Shown here: positions 29,139 through 38,870 of the stretch, in pieces
How positions within the stretch are numbered: the first letter of the stretch is position 1
Layout of the letters: each line of letters begins with the position of its first letter
Origin: Pectobacterium polaris
Lineage (GTDB): Bacteria > Pseudomonadota > Gammaproteobacteria > Enterobacterales > Enterobacteriaceae
DNA length: 64,000 bases
Reading direction: 5' to 3'
NCBI RefSeq assembly: GCF_002307355.1
Contig: NZ_CP017481.1
Span: 744,001-808,000, forward strand
The notes under the pieces: generated by a model
Databases searched by the model: none
Told to the model about the DNA's origin: nothing
Seen by the model: only the letters and a program-made list of their open reading frames with translations
Made by a program: the position numbers and the translations under genes

Positions 29139-30350
29139 TTACTCTGGCTGCGTCAATGCCCTTGCCAGCAGAGTGATCGGGTGTTCACACAGCTTGCTGG
29201 TCGACATCTCAATCTGCCATTTACAGGTTTCGCAGTCCGTCACCACAATATCGACCCCGCTCTCTTCAATCTGCTGGAACAGCGGTGCGCCAATGCCTTG
29301 CGACGTGGCGTAATTCTCTTTCTTGAAGCCGTAGGTGCCCGCAATACCGCAGCACTGGGAATCCAGCATCACCAGCTCAAGACCGGGGATACGTTGCAGC
29401 AGCGCCAGGGTATACGCCGTCCAGCCCATGCGTTCCAGGTGACAAGGCGTGTGATACGCCACCCGCAGCGGCAATTTACCCAGCGGCAGCGTGCGCCCTT
29501 CTTCTTCCAGCAGACGGTAAAGCTGACGCGTCACCAGTTCGACACCATCGCGCACATGGCCGTTATCCACGCCCAGCAGATGCGGATATTCGTCCCGCAG
29601 CGTGAACGTACAGCTGGAGGATGTCGCGACTACCGACAGGGATTTCTGATTGATTGCCTCATCCAGCGATTTGATATTGGCATGTGCCTGCTTTCTGGCT
29701 TTGTCGTGAAAACCATTGGCGATCAGCGGCACGCCGCAGCACTTCTCTTTATTCAGCAACTGGACGCCAATGCCCATTGCGTTAAAGACCTGAACCAGAT
29801 CTTTACCCAGCTGTGGATGGTTGTAGTTCACATAGCAGCCGTGGAAGTAGGCGATCTGCTCATCATAAGCCTGCTGCTTTGCTGCCTGCTGGCGATACCA
29901 GCGCCGGAAGGTGCCGAATGAATATTTCGGCAACTGGCGACGATGGTCGATTTTCAACGCTTTATCCAGCAGCTGGCGCACTGGCTTCAGGCTGGTCGCC
30001 GTATTCACCAGCGGCGCAAACGGCGTGGCAATCGACCCCATGAGATCGGTATGGCTCAGAATCGCATCGCGCAGCGTCGGCTTGTGGGTGCTGTGGGTCC
30101 CCTTTGCACGCTGAATAATGTCGCCAATTTTGACATCTGACGGGCACTCGACTTCACAACGTTTGCAGTTGGTGCAGTATTTCAGCGCATCATCATACAG
30201 CGCCGGATCTTTACGCCGCAGGCGTTCGCCGTCCGGCCCAGCCTGTTTCGGGCCGGGATAAAGCGGGTTCACGCGCGAAACCGGGCAGTACGTGGTACAG
30301 ACCGTACACTTGATGCAATCTTCAAAACTGTTATCGCTAAGCAGGCTCAT
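29139..30350 (-). CDS. glpC: Anaerobic glycerol-3-phosphate dehydrogenase subunit C
   Basis: Membrane-anchoring iron-sulfur subunit that passes electrons from GlpAB to menaquinone. Two [4Fe-4S] motifs are near the N-terminus, CIKCTVCTTYCP and CTNCKRCEVECP. Two CCG domains typical of heterodisulfide-reductase-like proteins follow (KCCGVPL, QCCGIAG). The start at 30350 (MSLLSDNSFEDC, 403 aa) overlaps the glpB stop as ATGA, so the two are coupled. It is the last gene of glpABC, followed by the ryhB locus. Confidence 0.96.
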   Translation of the reverse strand: MSLLSDNSFEDCIKCTVCTTYCPVSRVNPLYPGPKQAGPDGERLRRKDPALYDDALKYCTNCKRCEVECPSDVKIGDIIQRAKGTHSTHKPTLRDAILSHTDLMGSIATPFAPLVNTATSLKPVRQLLDKALKIDHRRQLPKYSFGTFRRWYRQQAAKQQAYDEQIAYFHGCYVNYNHPQLGKDLVQVFNAMGIGVQLLNKEKCCGVPLIANGFHDKARKQAHANIKSLDEAINQKSLSVVATSSSCTFTLRDEYPHLLGVDNGHVRDGVELVTRQLYRLLEEEGRTLPLGKLPLRVAYHTPCHLERMGWTAYTLALLQRIPGLELVMLDSQCCGIAGTYGFKKENYATSQGIGAPLFQQIEESGVDIVVTDCETCKWQIEMSTSKLCEHPITLLARALTQPE

Positions 30351-31609
30351 GGGTTGCCCTCCTTCAAAATCTGTTCGGCAACATGAAGGGCACTGAGTAA
30401 GGAAACCCCCGCTCCACATCCCTGCACAATTGGGTCGAAACCTTCCAGCACCGCGCCAATCGCGTACAGGTTGTTGACCGTTTCGCCCCCAATGCGCGGA
30501 TGCAGATGTTCATCGACAATCGCGCCAAATTGCATATAAGGCTGCGGCGCAAACACATCCTGCTGGCTCCAGCCCTCGCGCTGGTCAGCGAATCGAACGT
30601 CCAGCCCAAAGACCGGTTCGGTCACCCGATCAAACTGCGTCACCAGCCCGTTACTGAAGAAGCTGCCGCTCGCCAGCACCGCGTGCTTCGCCCGCAGCGG
30701 AATATCGCGATGATGGTGGCTATGAATCGCAATCCCCTGCGGCGACAGCGAGGCGCGCACCGCACGATCGCCCGGCATCACCATGCCACCCAGTTGGCGA
30801 AAGCGCTGCGACAGCGCCTGATGCAGGCGTAATCCGAGCAATGACGGCGGCAATGTCGGCAACAGCAGCACCGGTTTACCTAACGCATCAGCGAGTTCAT
30901 TAATGATTTCAGGGCTGTCCAATCCCAGACAGGCAGGCATGATGATGGCATCGTTACCGTTAGCCAGAAGCGACAGCTCTTCCACCAGTGCCGAGCGATT
31001 TTCCGGTCGGTCGAGCACGCGGGCGATATTGACCGCGCGGAATTCGCTGGGGTTCTGACGCAACCGATCCAGCACAGGCAGCTTGAGTTCATCACTGCGT
31101 GCCGCGATCCCCTGCGTCTGAAGCGTACCGGCTACAATACGGGACTGAAAATCCAGAAAGCCTTCGATACCCGCAACCAACGGATTGTCGCCAAAGCGGG
31201 AATCCGGCAGACCACGCGTTACGCCATCGACCGGACTCAGCCAGCAGGCGCGAAACTTACCTAACGGCGTCATGCGCCAGTGGTTCTGCTGATGATTGCC
31301 CTGCAAAGTGATATTGCTGCGTTCCAGCAATGCTTCAACCTGTGGCAACAGTACCGAAACTGCCGCCGCACCCATGCGGGAATAAGGGTGATGAGGAGCC
31401 TGACGCGCCAATTCATCCAGTGCATCGAGCGGCTGGCTCACGGGCTGCCCGTCAGGCAGATGGGAGAGTAAATCCAACGCGCCGGAAGAAAAATGCAGCG
31501 CATTCTGCCCCGCGCTGACAATCGCGCAGCGTTTCCCCTGCTCCAATAAGCGAATACCGCAGGTCAATCCCGCCAGTCCACCACCGATAATCACAACGTC
31601 ATAGCGCAT
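30347..31609 (-). CDS. glpB: Anaerobic glycerol-3-phosphate dehydrogenase subunit B
   Basis: FAD/FMN-binding subunit of the anaerobic enzyme. The N-terminal dinucleotide fold is VVIIGGGLAGLTCGIRLLEQG (residues 5 onward). The second conserved block near the C-terminus is NLYAIGAVLEGFDPIVQGCG. The 420-aa length matches E. coli GlpB (419). Its start overlaps the end of glpA by 11 bp and its stop overlaps glpC, a tightly coupled three-gene operon. Confidence 0.96.
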   Translation of the reverse strand: MRYDVVIIGGGLAGLTCGIRLLEQGKRCAIVSAGQNALHFSSGALDLLSHLPDGQPVSQPLDALDELARQAPHHPYSRMGAAAVSVLLPQVEALLERSNITLQGNHQQNHWRMTPLGKFRACWLSPVDGVTRGLPDSRFGDNPLVAGIEGFLDFQSRIVAGTLQTQGIAARSDELKLPVLDRLRQNPSEFRAVNIARVLDRPENRSALVEELSLLANGNDAIIMPACLGLDSPEIINELADALGKPVLLLPTLPPSLLGLRLHQALSQRFRQLGGMVMPGDRAVRASLSPQGIAIHSHHHRDIPLRAKHAVLASGSFFSNGLVTQFDRVTEPVFGLDVRFADQREGWSQQDVFAPQPYMQFGAIVDEHLHPRIGGETVNNLYAIGAVLEGFDPIVQGCGAGVSLLSALHVAEQILKEGNP

Positions 31610-33269
31610 GACGATCCTCCTGACTGTCGCTGGCCGTCAGGCCGCACAATCCCTGATAAATCCAACTGGTAAACTCGCTTTCGCGCAGCGCATTGCCCCA
31701 CGCAATCGGGCGAACGCCTTTCCAGCGTTCGTTCAAAAACTGGCTGAGCTGCGTGAGCGACTGTTCCGGCGTCGCGGTGCCCAGACGGCACAGTAAACCC
31801 GCCGCACGACAGGCGCACAGTTCACCCTGACAGGTGCCCATACCCACGCGGGTGCGCCGACGTAAATCAATCAGGTTATTCACCTGCAGTGATTCCACGG
31901 CGTAGCGCACTTCCCCCGCCGTCACCGCCTCGCATTCGCACACCAGACTGCGGTCCAGACGCTCACCGGACAGCATTCTTCCGGCACGTTCACCATGGCG
32001 ATAAATCGCCGAGCCGCGCAGCGGCGCAGAGAGCGGTTTTGCCGCAGGGTAAGCAGACAGAGCGTGAGGAGCAGATTTCACCTCCTCCAGCGATTCAGAA
32101 CCGGGCAGCGGCGTCTGTGCCGTCGAGCAGGCCACGTCATGACCCAGCTTTTTGCAAATAGCGTCAGTCACCCACTCCGCCATCAGGCGGTAGGTCATTA
32201 GCTTGCCGCCAGTGATGGTAATAAACCCTTCCAGCCCGTCGCGGCTGGCATGGTCGAGCAGGACAATGCCGCGGCTCACGCTACGGCCGCTCGGATCGCT
32301 ATCGCTGGCAACCAGCGGTCGGACGCCCGCATAGGCGCGGAGAATACGCGTGCTCGCCAACTTAGGTGCCAGCATCGAGCCTTCCCGCATCAGCGTTTCC
32401 ACCTCAGCAGGCGTTACCAGCATATTGTCGATTTGATCGTAATCGATGTGGGTTGAGGTGGTGCCAATCAGCGAAATGGTATCGCCCGGCACCAGAATGT
32501 CGGCATCCGCCGGTTTACGGCAGCGGTTGATCACCATGTTGTTGATGCGGTGTCCAAGTATCAACAGCGCGCCTTTTGCCGGAAACATACGCACGCGCAG
32601 ATCGGCATATTCCGCAATGTGCTGCCCCCAAATACCGCCCGCGTTAACCACCACCTGTGCATAGATTTCTGTTTCTACACCTTTTTTATGGTCGAAAACG
32701 CGCACGCCGGTAATACGGTCGCCCTGACGAATCAGCCCGATGACCTCATGATAGGTCAGCACTTCCGCGCCGTGCTCGCAGGCGTCAATCATGTTGGCCG
32801 CCGTCAGGCGAAAAGGATCGACCGAACCATCCGGCACGCGCACCGCGCCAATCAGCGTCGGGTTTGCTGCCGGTTCCAGTCGTAACGCTTCCTGCGGATC
32901 CAACGCCTGCGCGCGAATCCCCGCCTGCTGGCAGGCGGTAATAAACTGTGCCTGCCAGCCGAGATCGTCTTCGGGCAAGGTGATAAACAGACCGTCAGTA
33001 GGTTCAATACAGTGGCGAGCAATCCGCCGGAGAATCTGGTTTTCTTCAATACACTCGCGGGCAGACTCGCCATCGGTTACCGCATAGCGGGCGCCGCTGT
33101 GTAATAAGCCGTGATTACGCCCGGTCGCTCCGGTCGCAATATCATAACGTTCAAGCAGCAGGCAGCGCAGTCCGCGCAGAGCACAGTCCCGTGCCGTACC
33201 CGCTCCCGTCGCACCACCGCCGATGACAACCACGTCAGTTTCACGCCAGTTCCCCGTATTTTGCATCAT
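31599..33269 (-). CDS. glpA: Anaerobic glycerol-3-phosphate dehydrogenase subunit A
   Basis: Catalytic flavoprotein oxidising glycerol-3-phosphate to dihydroxyacetone phosphate under anaerobic conditions. It has an FAD loop VVVIGGGATGAGTARD, then DIATGATGRNHGLLHSGARY. A C-terminal BFD-like [2Fe-2S] domain contains CECEAVTAGEV and GMGTCQGELCACRAAGLL. ATG 33269 (556 aa) has GGAG 7 bases upstream; the following ATG 33266 is also possible. Divergent from glpT over a 0.3-kb regulatory region. Confidence 0.96.
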   Translation of the reverse strand: MMQNTGNWRETDVVVIGGGATGAGTARDCALRGLRCLLLERYDIATGATGRNHGLLHSGARYAVTDGESARECIEENQILRRIARHCIEPTDGLFITLPEDDLGWQAQFITACQQAGIRAQALDPQEALRLEPAANPTLIGAVRVPDGSVDPFRLTAANMIDACEHGAEVLTYHEVIGLIRQGDRITGVRVFDHKKGVETEIYAQVVVNAGGIWGQHIAEYADLRVRMFPAKGALLILGHRINNMVINRCRKPADADILVPGDTISLIGTTSTHIDYDQIDNMLVTPAEVETLMREGSMLAPKLASTRILRAYAGVRPLVASDSDPSGRSVSRGIVLLDHASRDGLEGFITITGGKLMTYRLMAEWVTDAICKKLGHDVACSTAQTPLPGSESLEEVKSAPHALSAYPAAKPLSAPLRGSAIYRHGERAGRMLSGERLDRSLVCECEAVTAGEVRYAVESLQVNNLIDLRRRTRVGMGTCQGELCACRAAGLLCRLGTATPEQSLTQLSQFLNERWKGVRPIAWGNALRESEFTSWIYQGLCGLTASDSQEDRHAL

Positions 33270-33326
33270 GTTCTCGCTCCAGGCGGATGGTATACATGTT
33301 GCTATTGGGACACAAAAAGAAGGATT

Positions 33327-33346
33327 AATGTTTGATAAAGAGCAAA
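33327..33346. promoter_or_regulatory. GlpR-like operator, glpA side
   Basis: AATGTTTGATAAAGAGCAAA matches the half-sites of the E. coli GlpR consensus (ATGTTCG-ATAA-CGAACAT) with several substitutions. It lies about 60 bp upstream of glpA. Confidence 0.55.
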
Positions 33347-33387
33347 AACGAACACCAAACGAAAACAAGAAGGGGTTTAAAAACAAT

Positions 33388-33409
33388 AAGTGTGATTTGG
33401 GTCACTAAA
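33388..33409. promoter_or_regulatory. CRP site between glpA and glpT
   Basis: AAG-TGTGA-TTTGGG-TCACT-AAA fits the CRP consensus TGTGA-N6-TCACA at nine of ten half-site bases. It is well placed to activate either divergent promoter. Confidence 0.75.
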
Positions 33410-33526
33410 ACCGCACTGTGGAATTTTTCGATTCTGTTAACATGAGCGCAAAAATCGTCACAGTTTCATAAAAGTGTAACATTAGCGTCATGAATCACAC
33501 TCATTTGCACGCTACCCCCTTACAAT

Positions 33527-33546
33527 AACGTTCGTAATAGAACAAA
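33527..33546. promoter_or_regulatory. GlpR-like operator, glpT side
   Basis: AACGTTCGTAATAGAACAAA retains both half-sites of the GlpR operator (GTTCG and GAACA). It ends 34 bp before the glpT start codon, a repressing position. Confidence 0.6.
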
Positions 33547-33580
33547 AAAGCTCTCGTTTTTTTTCGCATTGGAGATATCT

Positions 33581-34930
33581 ATGCTGAGTATTTTTAGGCC
33601 CGCCGCCCACCAGCCGCGCGTGTCACAAGAACACGTCGATCCGCTCTATCGCCGCCTGCGTTGGCAGATTTTCATGGGGATCTTTTTTGGCTACGCCGCC
33701 TACTATCTGGTGCGTAAAAACTTCGCACTTGCCATGCCTTATCTGATTGACCAGGGCTTCTCACGCGGTGACCTCGGTTTTGCGCTGTCGGGCATCTCCA
33801 TTGCCTACGGTTTTTCCAAATTTATCATGGGGTCGATATCCGACCGTTCTAACCCGCGCGTGTTCCTGCCTGCGGGTCTGATTCTGTCAGCTGCGGTCAT
33901 GCTGTTCATGGGCTTCGTGCCGTGGGCAACGTCCAGCATTGCGATTATGTTCGTTCTGCTGTTCCTGTGCGGATGGTTCCAGGGTATGGGCTGGCCACCG
34001 TGCGGACGTACCATGGTTCACTGGTGGTCGCAGAAAGAACGTGGTGGCATCGTGTCCGTATGGAACTGTGCTCACAACGTCGGCGGTGGTATTCCTCCTC
34101 TGCTGTTCCTGCTGGGTATGGCCTGGTTCAACGACTGGAAAGCCGCACTCTATATGCCGGCCTTCGCCGCCATTCTGATTGCCATGATCGCTTTTGCACT
34201 GATGCGTGACACACCACAATCCTGTGGTCTGCCACCGATTGAAGAGTACAAAAACGATTATCCGGTTGATTACAATGAAAAAGCAGAAGAAGAACTGACG
34301 GCTAAGCAGATCTTCATGCAGTACGTTTTCCCGAACAAACTGCTGTGGTACATCGCGATCGCCAACGTCTTCGTTTACCTGCTGCGTTACGGTATCCTCG
34401 ACTGGTCACCGACCTACCTGAAGGAAGTTAAACACTTCGCACTGGATAAGTCTTCCTGGGCCTATTTCTTCTACGAATACGCAGGTATTCCGGGCACGCT
34501 GCTGTGCGGCTGGATGTCCGACAAGGTCTTCAAAGGCAACCGTGGTGCAACGGGCGTGTTCTTCATGACGCTGGTGACAATAGCAACCATCGTTTACTGG
34601 ATGAACCCAGCCGGCAACCCGGGTGTGGACATGGCCTGTATGATCGTTATCGGCTTCCTGATTTACGGCCCGGTCATGCTGATTGGTCTGCACGCGCTGG
34701 AACTGGCACCGAAAAAAGCAGCGGGTACCGCAGCGGGCTTCACCGGCCTGTTCGGTTACCTCGGTGGCTCCGTTGCCGCTAGCGCCATCGTCGGCTACAC
34801 CGTTGACTTCTTCGGTTGGGACGGCGGCTTTATGGTGATGATCGGCGGCAGTATTCTGGCTGTACTTCTGCTGATTGTTGTTATGCTGAATGAGAAAAAG
34901 CATAAAGCTGAGTTAGCCAACCGCGCCTAA
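33581..34930 (+). CDS. glpT: Glycerol-3-phosphate:phosphate antiporter
   Basis: MFS inner-membrane exchanger importing glycerol-3-phosphate. Twelve hydrophobic segments; long stretches are identical to E. coli GlpT, such as [20 protein letters not shown] with the substrate-site Arg and [19 protein letters not shown]. The start is ATG 33581 (MLSIFRP, 449 aa), preceded by GGAGA at the right spacing; the open frame begins 12 bp earlier. First gene of glpTQ, divergent from glpABC. Confidence 0.97.
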   Translation: MLSIFRPAAHQPRVSQEHVDPLYRRLRWQIFMGIFFGYAAYYLVRKNFALAMPYLIDQGFSRGDLGFALSGISIAYGFSKFIMGSISDRSNPRVFLPAGLILSAAVMLFMGFVPWATSSIAIMFVLLFLCGWFQGMGWPPCGRTMVHWWSQKERGGIVSVWNCAHNVGGGIPPLLFLLGMAWFNDWKAALYMPAFAAILIAMIAFALMRDTPQSCGLPPIEEYKNDYPVDYNEKAEEELTAKQIFMQYVFPNKLLWYIAIANVFVYLLRYGILDWSPTYLKEVKHFALDKSSWAYFFYEYAGIPGTLLCGWMSDKVFKGNRGATGVFFMTLVTIATIVYWMNPAGNPGVDMACMIVIGFLIYGPVMLIGLHALELAPKKAAGTAAGFTGLFGYLGGSVAASAIVGYTVDFFGWDGGFMVMIGGSILAVLLLIVVMLNEKKHKAELANRA

Positions 34931-34953
34931 CCCGCTCTTGTAAGCATCCCTCT

Positions 34954-34980
34954 GGCGGCGTCCTGATGACGCCGCCTTTC
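34954..34980 (+). terminator. Hairpin between glpT and glpQ
   Basis: A 9-bp GC-rich stem (34954-34962 with 34968-34976) with a 5-nt loop is followed by TTTCTCTC. It may reduce rather than abolish transcription into glpQ, or protect the glpT message. Confidence 0.6.
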
Positions 34981-35005
34981 TCTCAACAGAAAGAGGTTTG
35001 ATCGC

Positions 35006-36073
35006 ATGAACGTTACCGTAACATCCCTACTCTCCGCCCTCGCGCTCTCCGTTTCCTTTAGTGTTTCCGCTTCCTCAACCGACAAAATCGTTATTGCCCA
35101 CCGCGGTGCCAGCGGCTATCTGCCCGAGCATACGCTTCCGGCGAAGGCGATGGCCTACGCTCAGGGTGCCGATTATCTGGAACAGGATCTGGTGCTCACC
35201 AAAGATAACGCGCTCATTGTCCTGCACGATCACTATCTGGATCGCGTGACCGACGTAGCAGAACGTTTTCCACAACGCGCCCGTAAAGATGGACGCTTTT
35301 ACGCTATCGACTTCACGCTAAAAGAGATCAAGTCGCTACAATTCACCGAAGGATTCGACATCAAAGACGGCAAACAGGTACAGAGCTACCCGAACCGTTT
35401 TCCGATGTGGAAATCCGACTTTCGTATTCATACCTTTCAGGAAGAAATTGAATTTATTCAGGGTCTGAACCACTCAACTGGCAAGAACATCGGGCTCTAC
35501 CCCGAAATCAAAGCGCCGTGGTTTCACCATCAGGAAGGGAAAGACATCGCGCGCGAAACGCTGACCGTGCTGAAGCAATATGGCTATACGAAGAAGAGCG
35601 ATAAGGTTTTCCTGCAATCGTTTGATGTCGCCGAGCTAAAGCGCATCAAAACCGAATTGCAGCCGCAGATGAAGATGGATCTGAACCTGATTCAGCTCAT
35701 TGCCTATACCGACTGGCATGAAACCTACGAGAAGCAGGCCGATGGGACGTGGGTGAATTACAACTACGACTGGATGCAAAAGCCCGGCGCTATGCAGCAA
35801 ATTGCGACCTATGCCGACGGCATCGGCCCGGACTATCATATGCTCGTCCAGAAAGGGGCGACGCCTGACCACATCACCTTTACCGACATGGTGAAGGAAG
35901 CCCACCAGCATAAACTTCAGGTACAGCCGTTTACGGCAAGAGCCGACAGGCTACCGGCCTACGCCAACGATATCGATCGGCTCTACGACATTCTCTACTA
36001 TCAGGCAAATGTTGATGGCCTGTTCACCGACTTTCCCGACAAAGCGGTCGATTTCCTGAAAAAACCGCGCTGA
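35006..36073 (+). CDS. glpQ: Periplasmic glycerophosphodiester phosphodiesterase
   Basis: Hydrolyses glycerophosphodiesters from lipid breakdown to glycerol-3-phosphate for GlpT. It has a signal peptide of about 23 residues ending SFSVSA-S. The GDPD barrel signature is HRGASGYLPEHTLPA (first catalytic His), then ADYLEQDLVLTKD with the metal-binding Glu and Asp, and VLHDHYLDRVTDV with the second His. The length of 355 aa is standard. It lies 75 bp after glpT behind a weak hairpin. A perfect 10-bp hairpin without T-run (36087-36109) lies between its end and yigL. Confidence 0.96.
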   Translation: MNVTVTSLLSALALSVSFSVSASSTDKIVIAHRGASGYLPEHTLPAKAMAYAQGADYLEQDLVLTKDNALIVLHDHYLDRVTDVAERFPQRARKDGRFYAIDFTLKEIKSLQFTEGFDIKDGKQVQSYPNRFPMWKSDFRIHTFQEEIEFIQGLNHSTGKNIGLYPEIKAPWFHHQEGKDIARETLTVLKQYGYTKKSDKVFLQSFDVAELKRIKTELQPQMKMDLNLIQLIAYTDWHETYEKQADGTWVNYNYDWMQKPGAMQQIATYADGIGPDYHMLVQKGATPDHITFTDMVKEAHQHKLQVQPFTARADRLPAYANDIDRLYDILYYQANVDGLFTDFPDKAVDFLKKPR

Positions 36074-36132
36074 GTCTCAGCATTGCCATCGGGCACGGCG
36101 TGCCCGATGATGCACTGACTTAATCATATCGA

Positions 36133-36933
36133 TTACTTCAGGAACAGTTCACGCAGGTAATTCGGCACCGCGCTGTCCGCGTTAGACCCAATCACTTCGC
36201 GATCTGGCAGCATATCTTTCAGGCGCTGATGCGCGTTCTGCATCACGCAGCCTTTACCCGCCATCGACAGCATTTCGTAGTCGTTCATGCCATCACCAAA
36301 CGCCACGCACTCTTTGAGTGAGAAGCCGATAATCTTCGCCACTTGTTCCAGCGCATGGCCTTTAGACACGCCGCCCGCCATCACTTCCAGACACGTAAGC
36401 GTCGAAAAGCTCACGTTAACACGGTCGCCCCAGCGCGCGTTGAGCGCTTCTTCCAGCGGTAACAGCTGTTCATGGGAATCACAAGTAAAGAACACCTTGC
36501 TGACGCCATCGGTTTCGAGCAGTGCAGGCTCGAACAGTTTGTATTTAAAGATCGACTCTTTGAAGAAACGCTCCTCTTCCGCGCGCGGACGGTTCATAAA
36601 CCACTCATCATCGCGGTAAACGTGCGTCAGCATATCGGGGTTATTGTGTACGACGCTGTAAAGGTCGCGGGCGATATCCTGATCCAGGTTGTGGCTGAAA
36701 ATCAGCTCGCCCTGCGAGTTGTGCACGCGCGCACCATTCGAGGTAATCATAAACGCGTTGATACCGAGATTATCGCGGATCTGCGCGACATCCATGTGAT
36801 GCCGTCCAGTAGCAAACACAAAGTGAATCCCTTTCTCCGTCAGCAGCCTGAGGGTTTCTTTCGCATACGGGGACAACGAGTGGTCAGGTGACAGCAGTGT
36901 GCCATCTAAATCGGAAGCAACGACATGGTACAT
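36133..36933 (-). CDS. yigL: HAD-type pyridoxal phosphate phosphatase YigL
   Basis: Cof-type HAD hydrolase; E. coli YigL dephosphorylates pyridoxal phosphate and sugar phosphates, and its mRNA is a target in sugar-phosphate stress. HAD motif I is DLDGTLL (Asp8 nucleophile, Asp10); motif II is TSNGARV; motif III is the Lys in GGVSKGHAL; motif IV is FGDGMNDYEML. 266 aa, colinear with E. coli YigL throughout. The next gene on this strand upstream is pldB, 102 bp away, the same order as in E. coli. Confidence 0.95.
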   Translation of the reverse strand: MYHVVASDLDGTLLSPDHSLSPYAKETLRLLTEKGIHFVFATGRHHMDVAQIRDNLGINAFMITSNGARVHNSQGELIFSHNLDQDIARDLYSVVHNNPDMLTHVYRDDEWFMNRPRAEEERFFKESIFKYKLFEPALLETDGVSKVFFTCDSHEQLLPLEEALNARWGDRVNVSFSTLTCLEVMAGGVSKGHALEQVAKIIGFSLKECVAFGDGMNDYEMLSMAGKGCVMQNAHQRLKDMLPDREVIGSNADSAVPNYLRELFLK

Positions 36934-37035
36934 AGCGATGAGATCTCACTTCTGGTGTGTTGTGGCGGCACGTGCCGCAAAAAATTAACGAGGTTGCTGG
37001 CAGCGCCCGTTGAACGACGTGCCAACAGTCTAAAA

Positions 37036-38073
37036 TTAATGATAACGCGCAAAGTGCGCAAAAATCAGCGCAAATGCCTTAGCGCGGAGGTTATCCGTTT
37101 CAAAGAGGATTTCGTGCCGCGCACCGGGTATCACCTGCAAAACGCCGTTTGAATTGGCGTTACCGTTCTGTGCCAGTGTCTGGCAAAACGCATTCTGGCT
37201 GCGGTTATCCACCACGCGTTCCTCTCCCGCCTGTAGCAGCAGAAGCGGCGTAGTGATGGCGTTGGCCTGTGCCACTAGCTGTTTCCCCGCCTGTATCGCC
37301 TCCCGCACCCAATGATAGGTCGGGCCGCCGATGCGCAAATCCGGTGAATCCGCATAAAATCGAATGCTGCGCTGGTAGCGCTCACGGCTGTGCGTCAGCA
37401 CATTCATCCGATAAGGCAAAGGACGCCACTGTCCGGTGCCGATAGCGTAGTAATCGCGTATTGCTGGGCGACGTTCCGCCCAATCGACAATCCAGCCCGC
37501 GATGCAATGGGGAAGCGGCAAACGAATGCCAAACATCGGCGCACACAGCGCGACGGCATCAAACGTCTCAGGTTGACGAATCAGAAGCTGCGCCAGAATC
37601 GCGCCCCCCATTGAATGCGCTAAAGCAAACCGACGGGTATAGTGCTTCGGGCCAATATGCTGCTGACACAGCGTTTCGGCATCATCGACATAATCACTGA
37701 AGCGCACGACGTGTCCACGGTGTCCGTCTTGCAGCACCCGACCCGATCGCCCTTGCCCACGGTGATCCATGATGAGCACATCATAGCCGCGATGAAAGAG
37801 GTCATAAGCGACTTCGCTATATTTGACATAGCTTTCGATACGGCCTGAAAAGACAACGACAATCTTGTCGTGCTGGGGCGCGGTAAAGCGAACAAACCGG
37901 ATCGGTACATCATCAACGCCAGAGAATTCGCCCTCTTCGCGCTGACGCCAGAAATCCAGTAATTCTCCGGTAGCAAAAGCGGCAAACTGCGCTTCTCGCG
38001 TTAACAGACCTGCCGCTAACGATTCAGGCGTTAACAATTCAGCTGTTACAAACGTATTGTGGCGTTGAATCAT
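37036..38073 (-). CDS. pldB: Lysophospholipase L2
   Basis: Alpha/beta-hydrolase that deacylates lysophospholipids at the inner membrane. The nucleophile elbow is AHSMGG; YDVLIMDHRGQGRSGRV and a C-terminal GARHEIL with the catalytic His complete the triad layout. The start at 38073 (MIQRHNTF, 345 aa) has GGAGAGG upstream; the longer open frame has no homology. Divergent from rhtB across 89 bp. Confidence 0.95.
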   Translation of the reverse strand: MIQRHNTFVTAELLTPESLAAGLLTREAQFAAFATGELLDFWRQREEGEFSGVDDVPIRFVRFTAPQHDKIVVVFSGRIESYVKYSEVAYDLFHRGYDVLIMDHRGQGRSGRVLQDGHRGHVVRFSDYVDDAETLCQQHIGPKHYTRRFALAHSMGGAILAQLLIRQPETFDAVALCAPMFGIRLPLPHCIAGWIVDWAERRPAIRDYYAIGTGQWRPLPYRMNVLTHSRERYQRSIRFYADSPDLRIGGPTYHWVREAIQAGKQLVAQANAITTPLLLLQAGEERVVDNRSQNAFCQTLAQNGNANSNGVLQVIPGARHEILFETDNLRAKAFALIFAHFARYH

Positions 38074-38162
38074 CACACCTCTCCGGTGGAGCAGGTAAAG
38101 AACATGACAAGCGATGAAGCATAGGCGTATTGTGACATAAAAATTTTCCAGGGGCATGCTTC

Positions 38163-38783
38163 ATGACATTGGATTGGTGGTTAACCTACTTACTCACAAC
38201 GCTTATTCTCAGCCTGTCGCCCGGCTCTGGTGCCATCAACACCATGAGCACCGGAATTAGCCACGGCTATCGCGGTGCGGCGGCCTCGATCTGTGGTTTA
38301 CAGGTCGGGCTGGCGATTCATATCGTGCTGGTCGGCATTGGGTTAGGCGCGTTGCTTAACCAGTCTGTACTGGCTTTCGATATGCTGAAATGGCTGGGCG
38401 CGGCTTATCTGATTTGGCTGGGGATTCAGCAATGGCGCGCCGCAGGCGCTCTGGATCTTCAGGCAATCGCCAGCGCGATGCCACGTCGCAGGCTCTTTAA
38501 ACGCGCGGTGCTGGTGAATCTAACCAACCCAAAAAGCATCGTGTTTCTGGCAGCGCTGTTCCCGCAGTTCATTATTCCCCACCAGCCGCAGGCCGCACAG
38601 TATCTGGTGTTGGGCATCACCACCGTGGTGGTCGATATCATCGTGATGATTGGCTACGCCACGCTGGCCACGCGTATCGCCGGATGGCTGAAAGGCCCAC
38701 GGCAGATGAAGACGCTCAACCGGATATTTGGTTCACTGTTCGTGCTGGTTGGCGCGTTACTCGCTACGGCGAGAAAGGCCTGA
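38163..38783 (+). CDS. rhtB: Homoserine/homoserine lactone efflux protein
   Basis: LysE/RhtB family inner-membrane exporter with about six hydrophobic segments. The family signature [23 protein letters not shown] is at 16-38 and [18 protein letters not shown] at about 120-137. The length of 206 aa equals E. coli RhtB. It stands alone before a strong terminator and is convergent with rhtC, as in E. coli. In a quorum-sensing Pectobacterium it could also affect acyl-homoserine lactone precursors, which is speculation. Confidence 0.95.
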   Translation: MTLDWWLTYLLTTLILSLSPGSGAINTMSTGISHGYRGAAASICGLQVGLAIHIVLVGIGLGALLNQSVLAFDMLKWLGAAYLIWLGIQQWRAAGALDLQAIASAMPRRRLFKRAVLVNLTNPKSIVFLAALFPQFIIPHQPQAAQYLVLGITTVVVDIIVMIGYATLATRIAGWLKGPRQMKTLNRIFGSLFVLVGALLATARKA

Positions 38784-38788
38784 TGACG

Positions 38789-38828
38789 GCAGCGCGCCGT
38801 ATCAAACTGCGGCGCGCTGCTTTTTTTC
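38789..38828 (+). terminator. Terminator of rhtB
   Basis: A perfect 11-bp GC-rich stem (38789-38799 with 38810-38820), 10-nt loop and seven T's follow the rhtB stop. Confidence 0.93.
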
Positions 38829-38870
38829 TCTAAAGAAAATGATCTTAGAGGGATATTCTCACAGGGAAGA

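Noticed and set aside
36087..36109. Perfect 10-bp hairpin after glpQ as a terminator
   Set aside because: No T-run on either side; mentioned with glpQ only.
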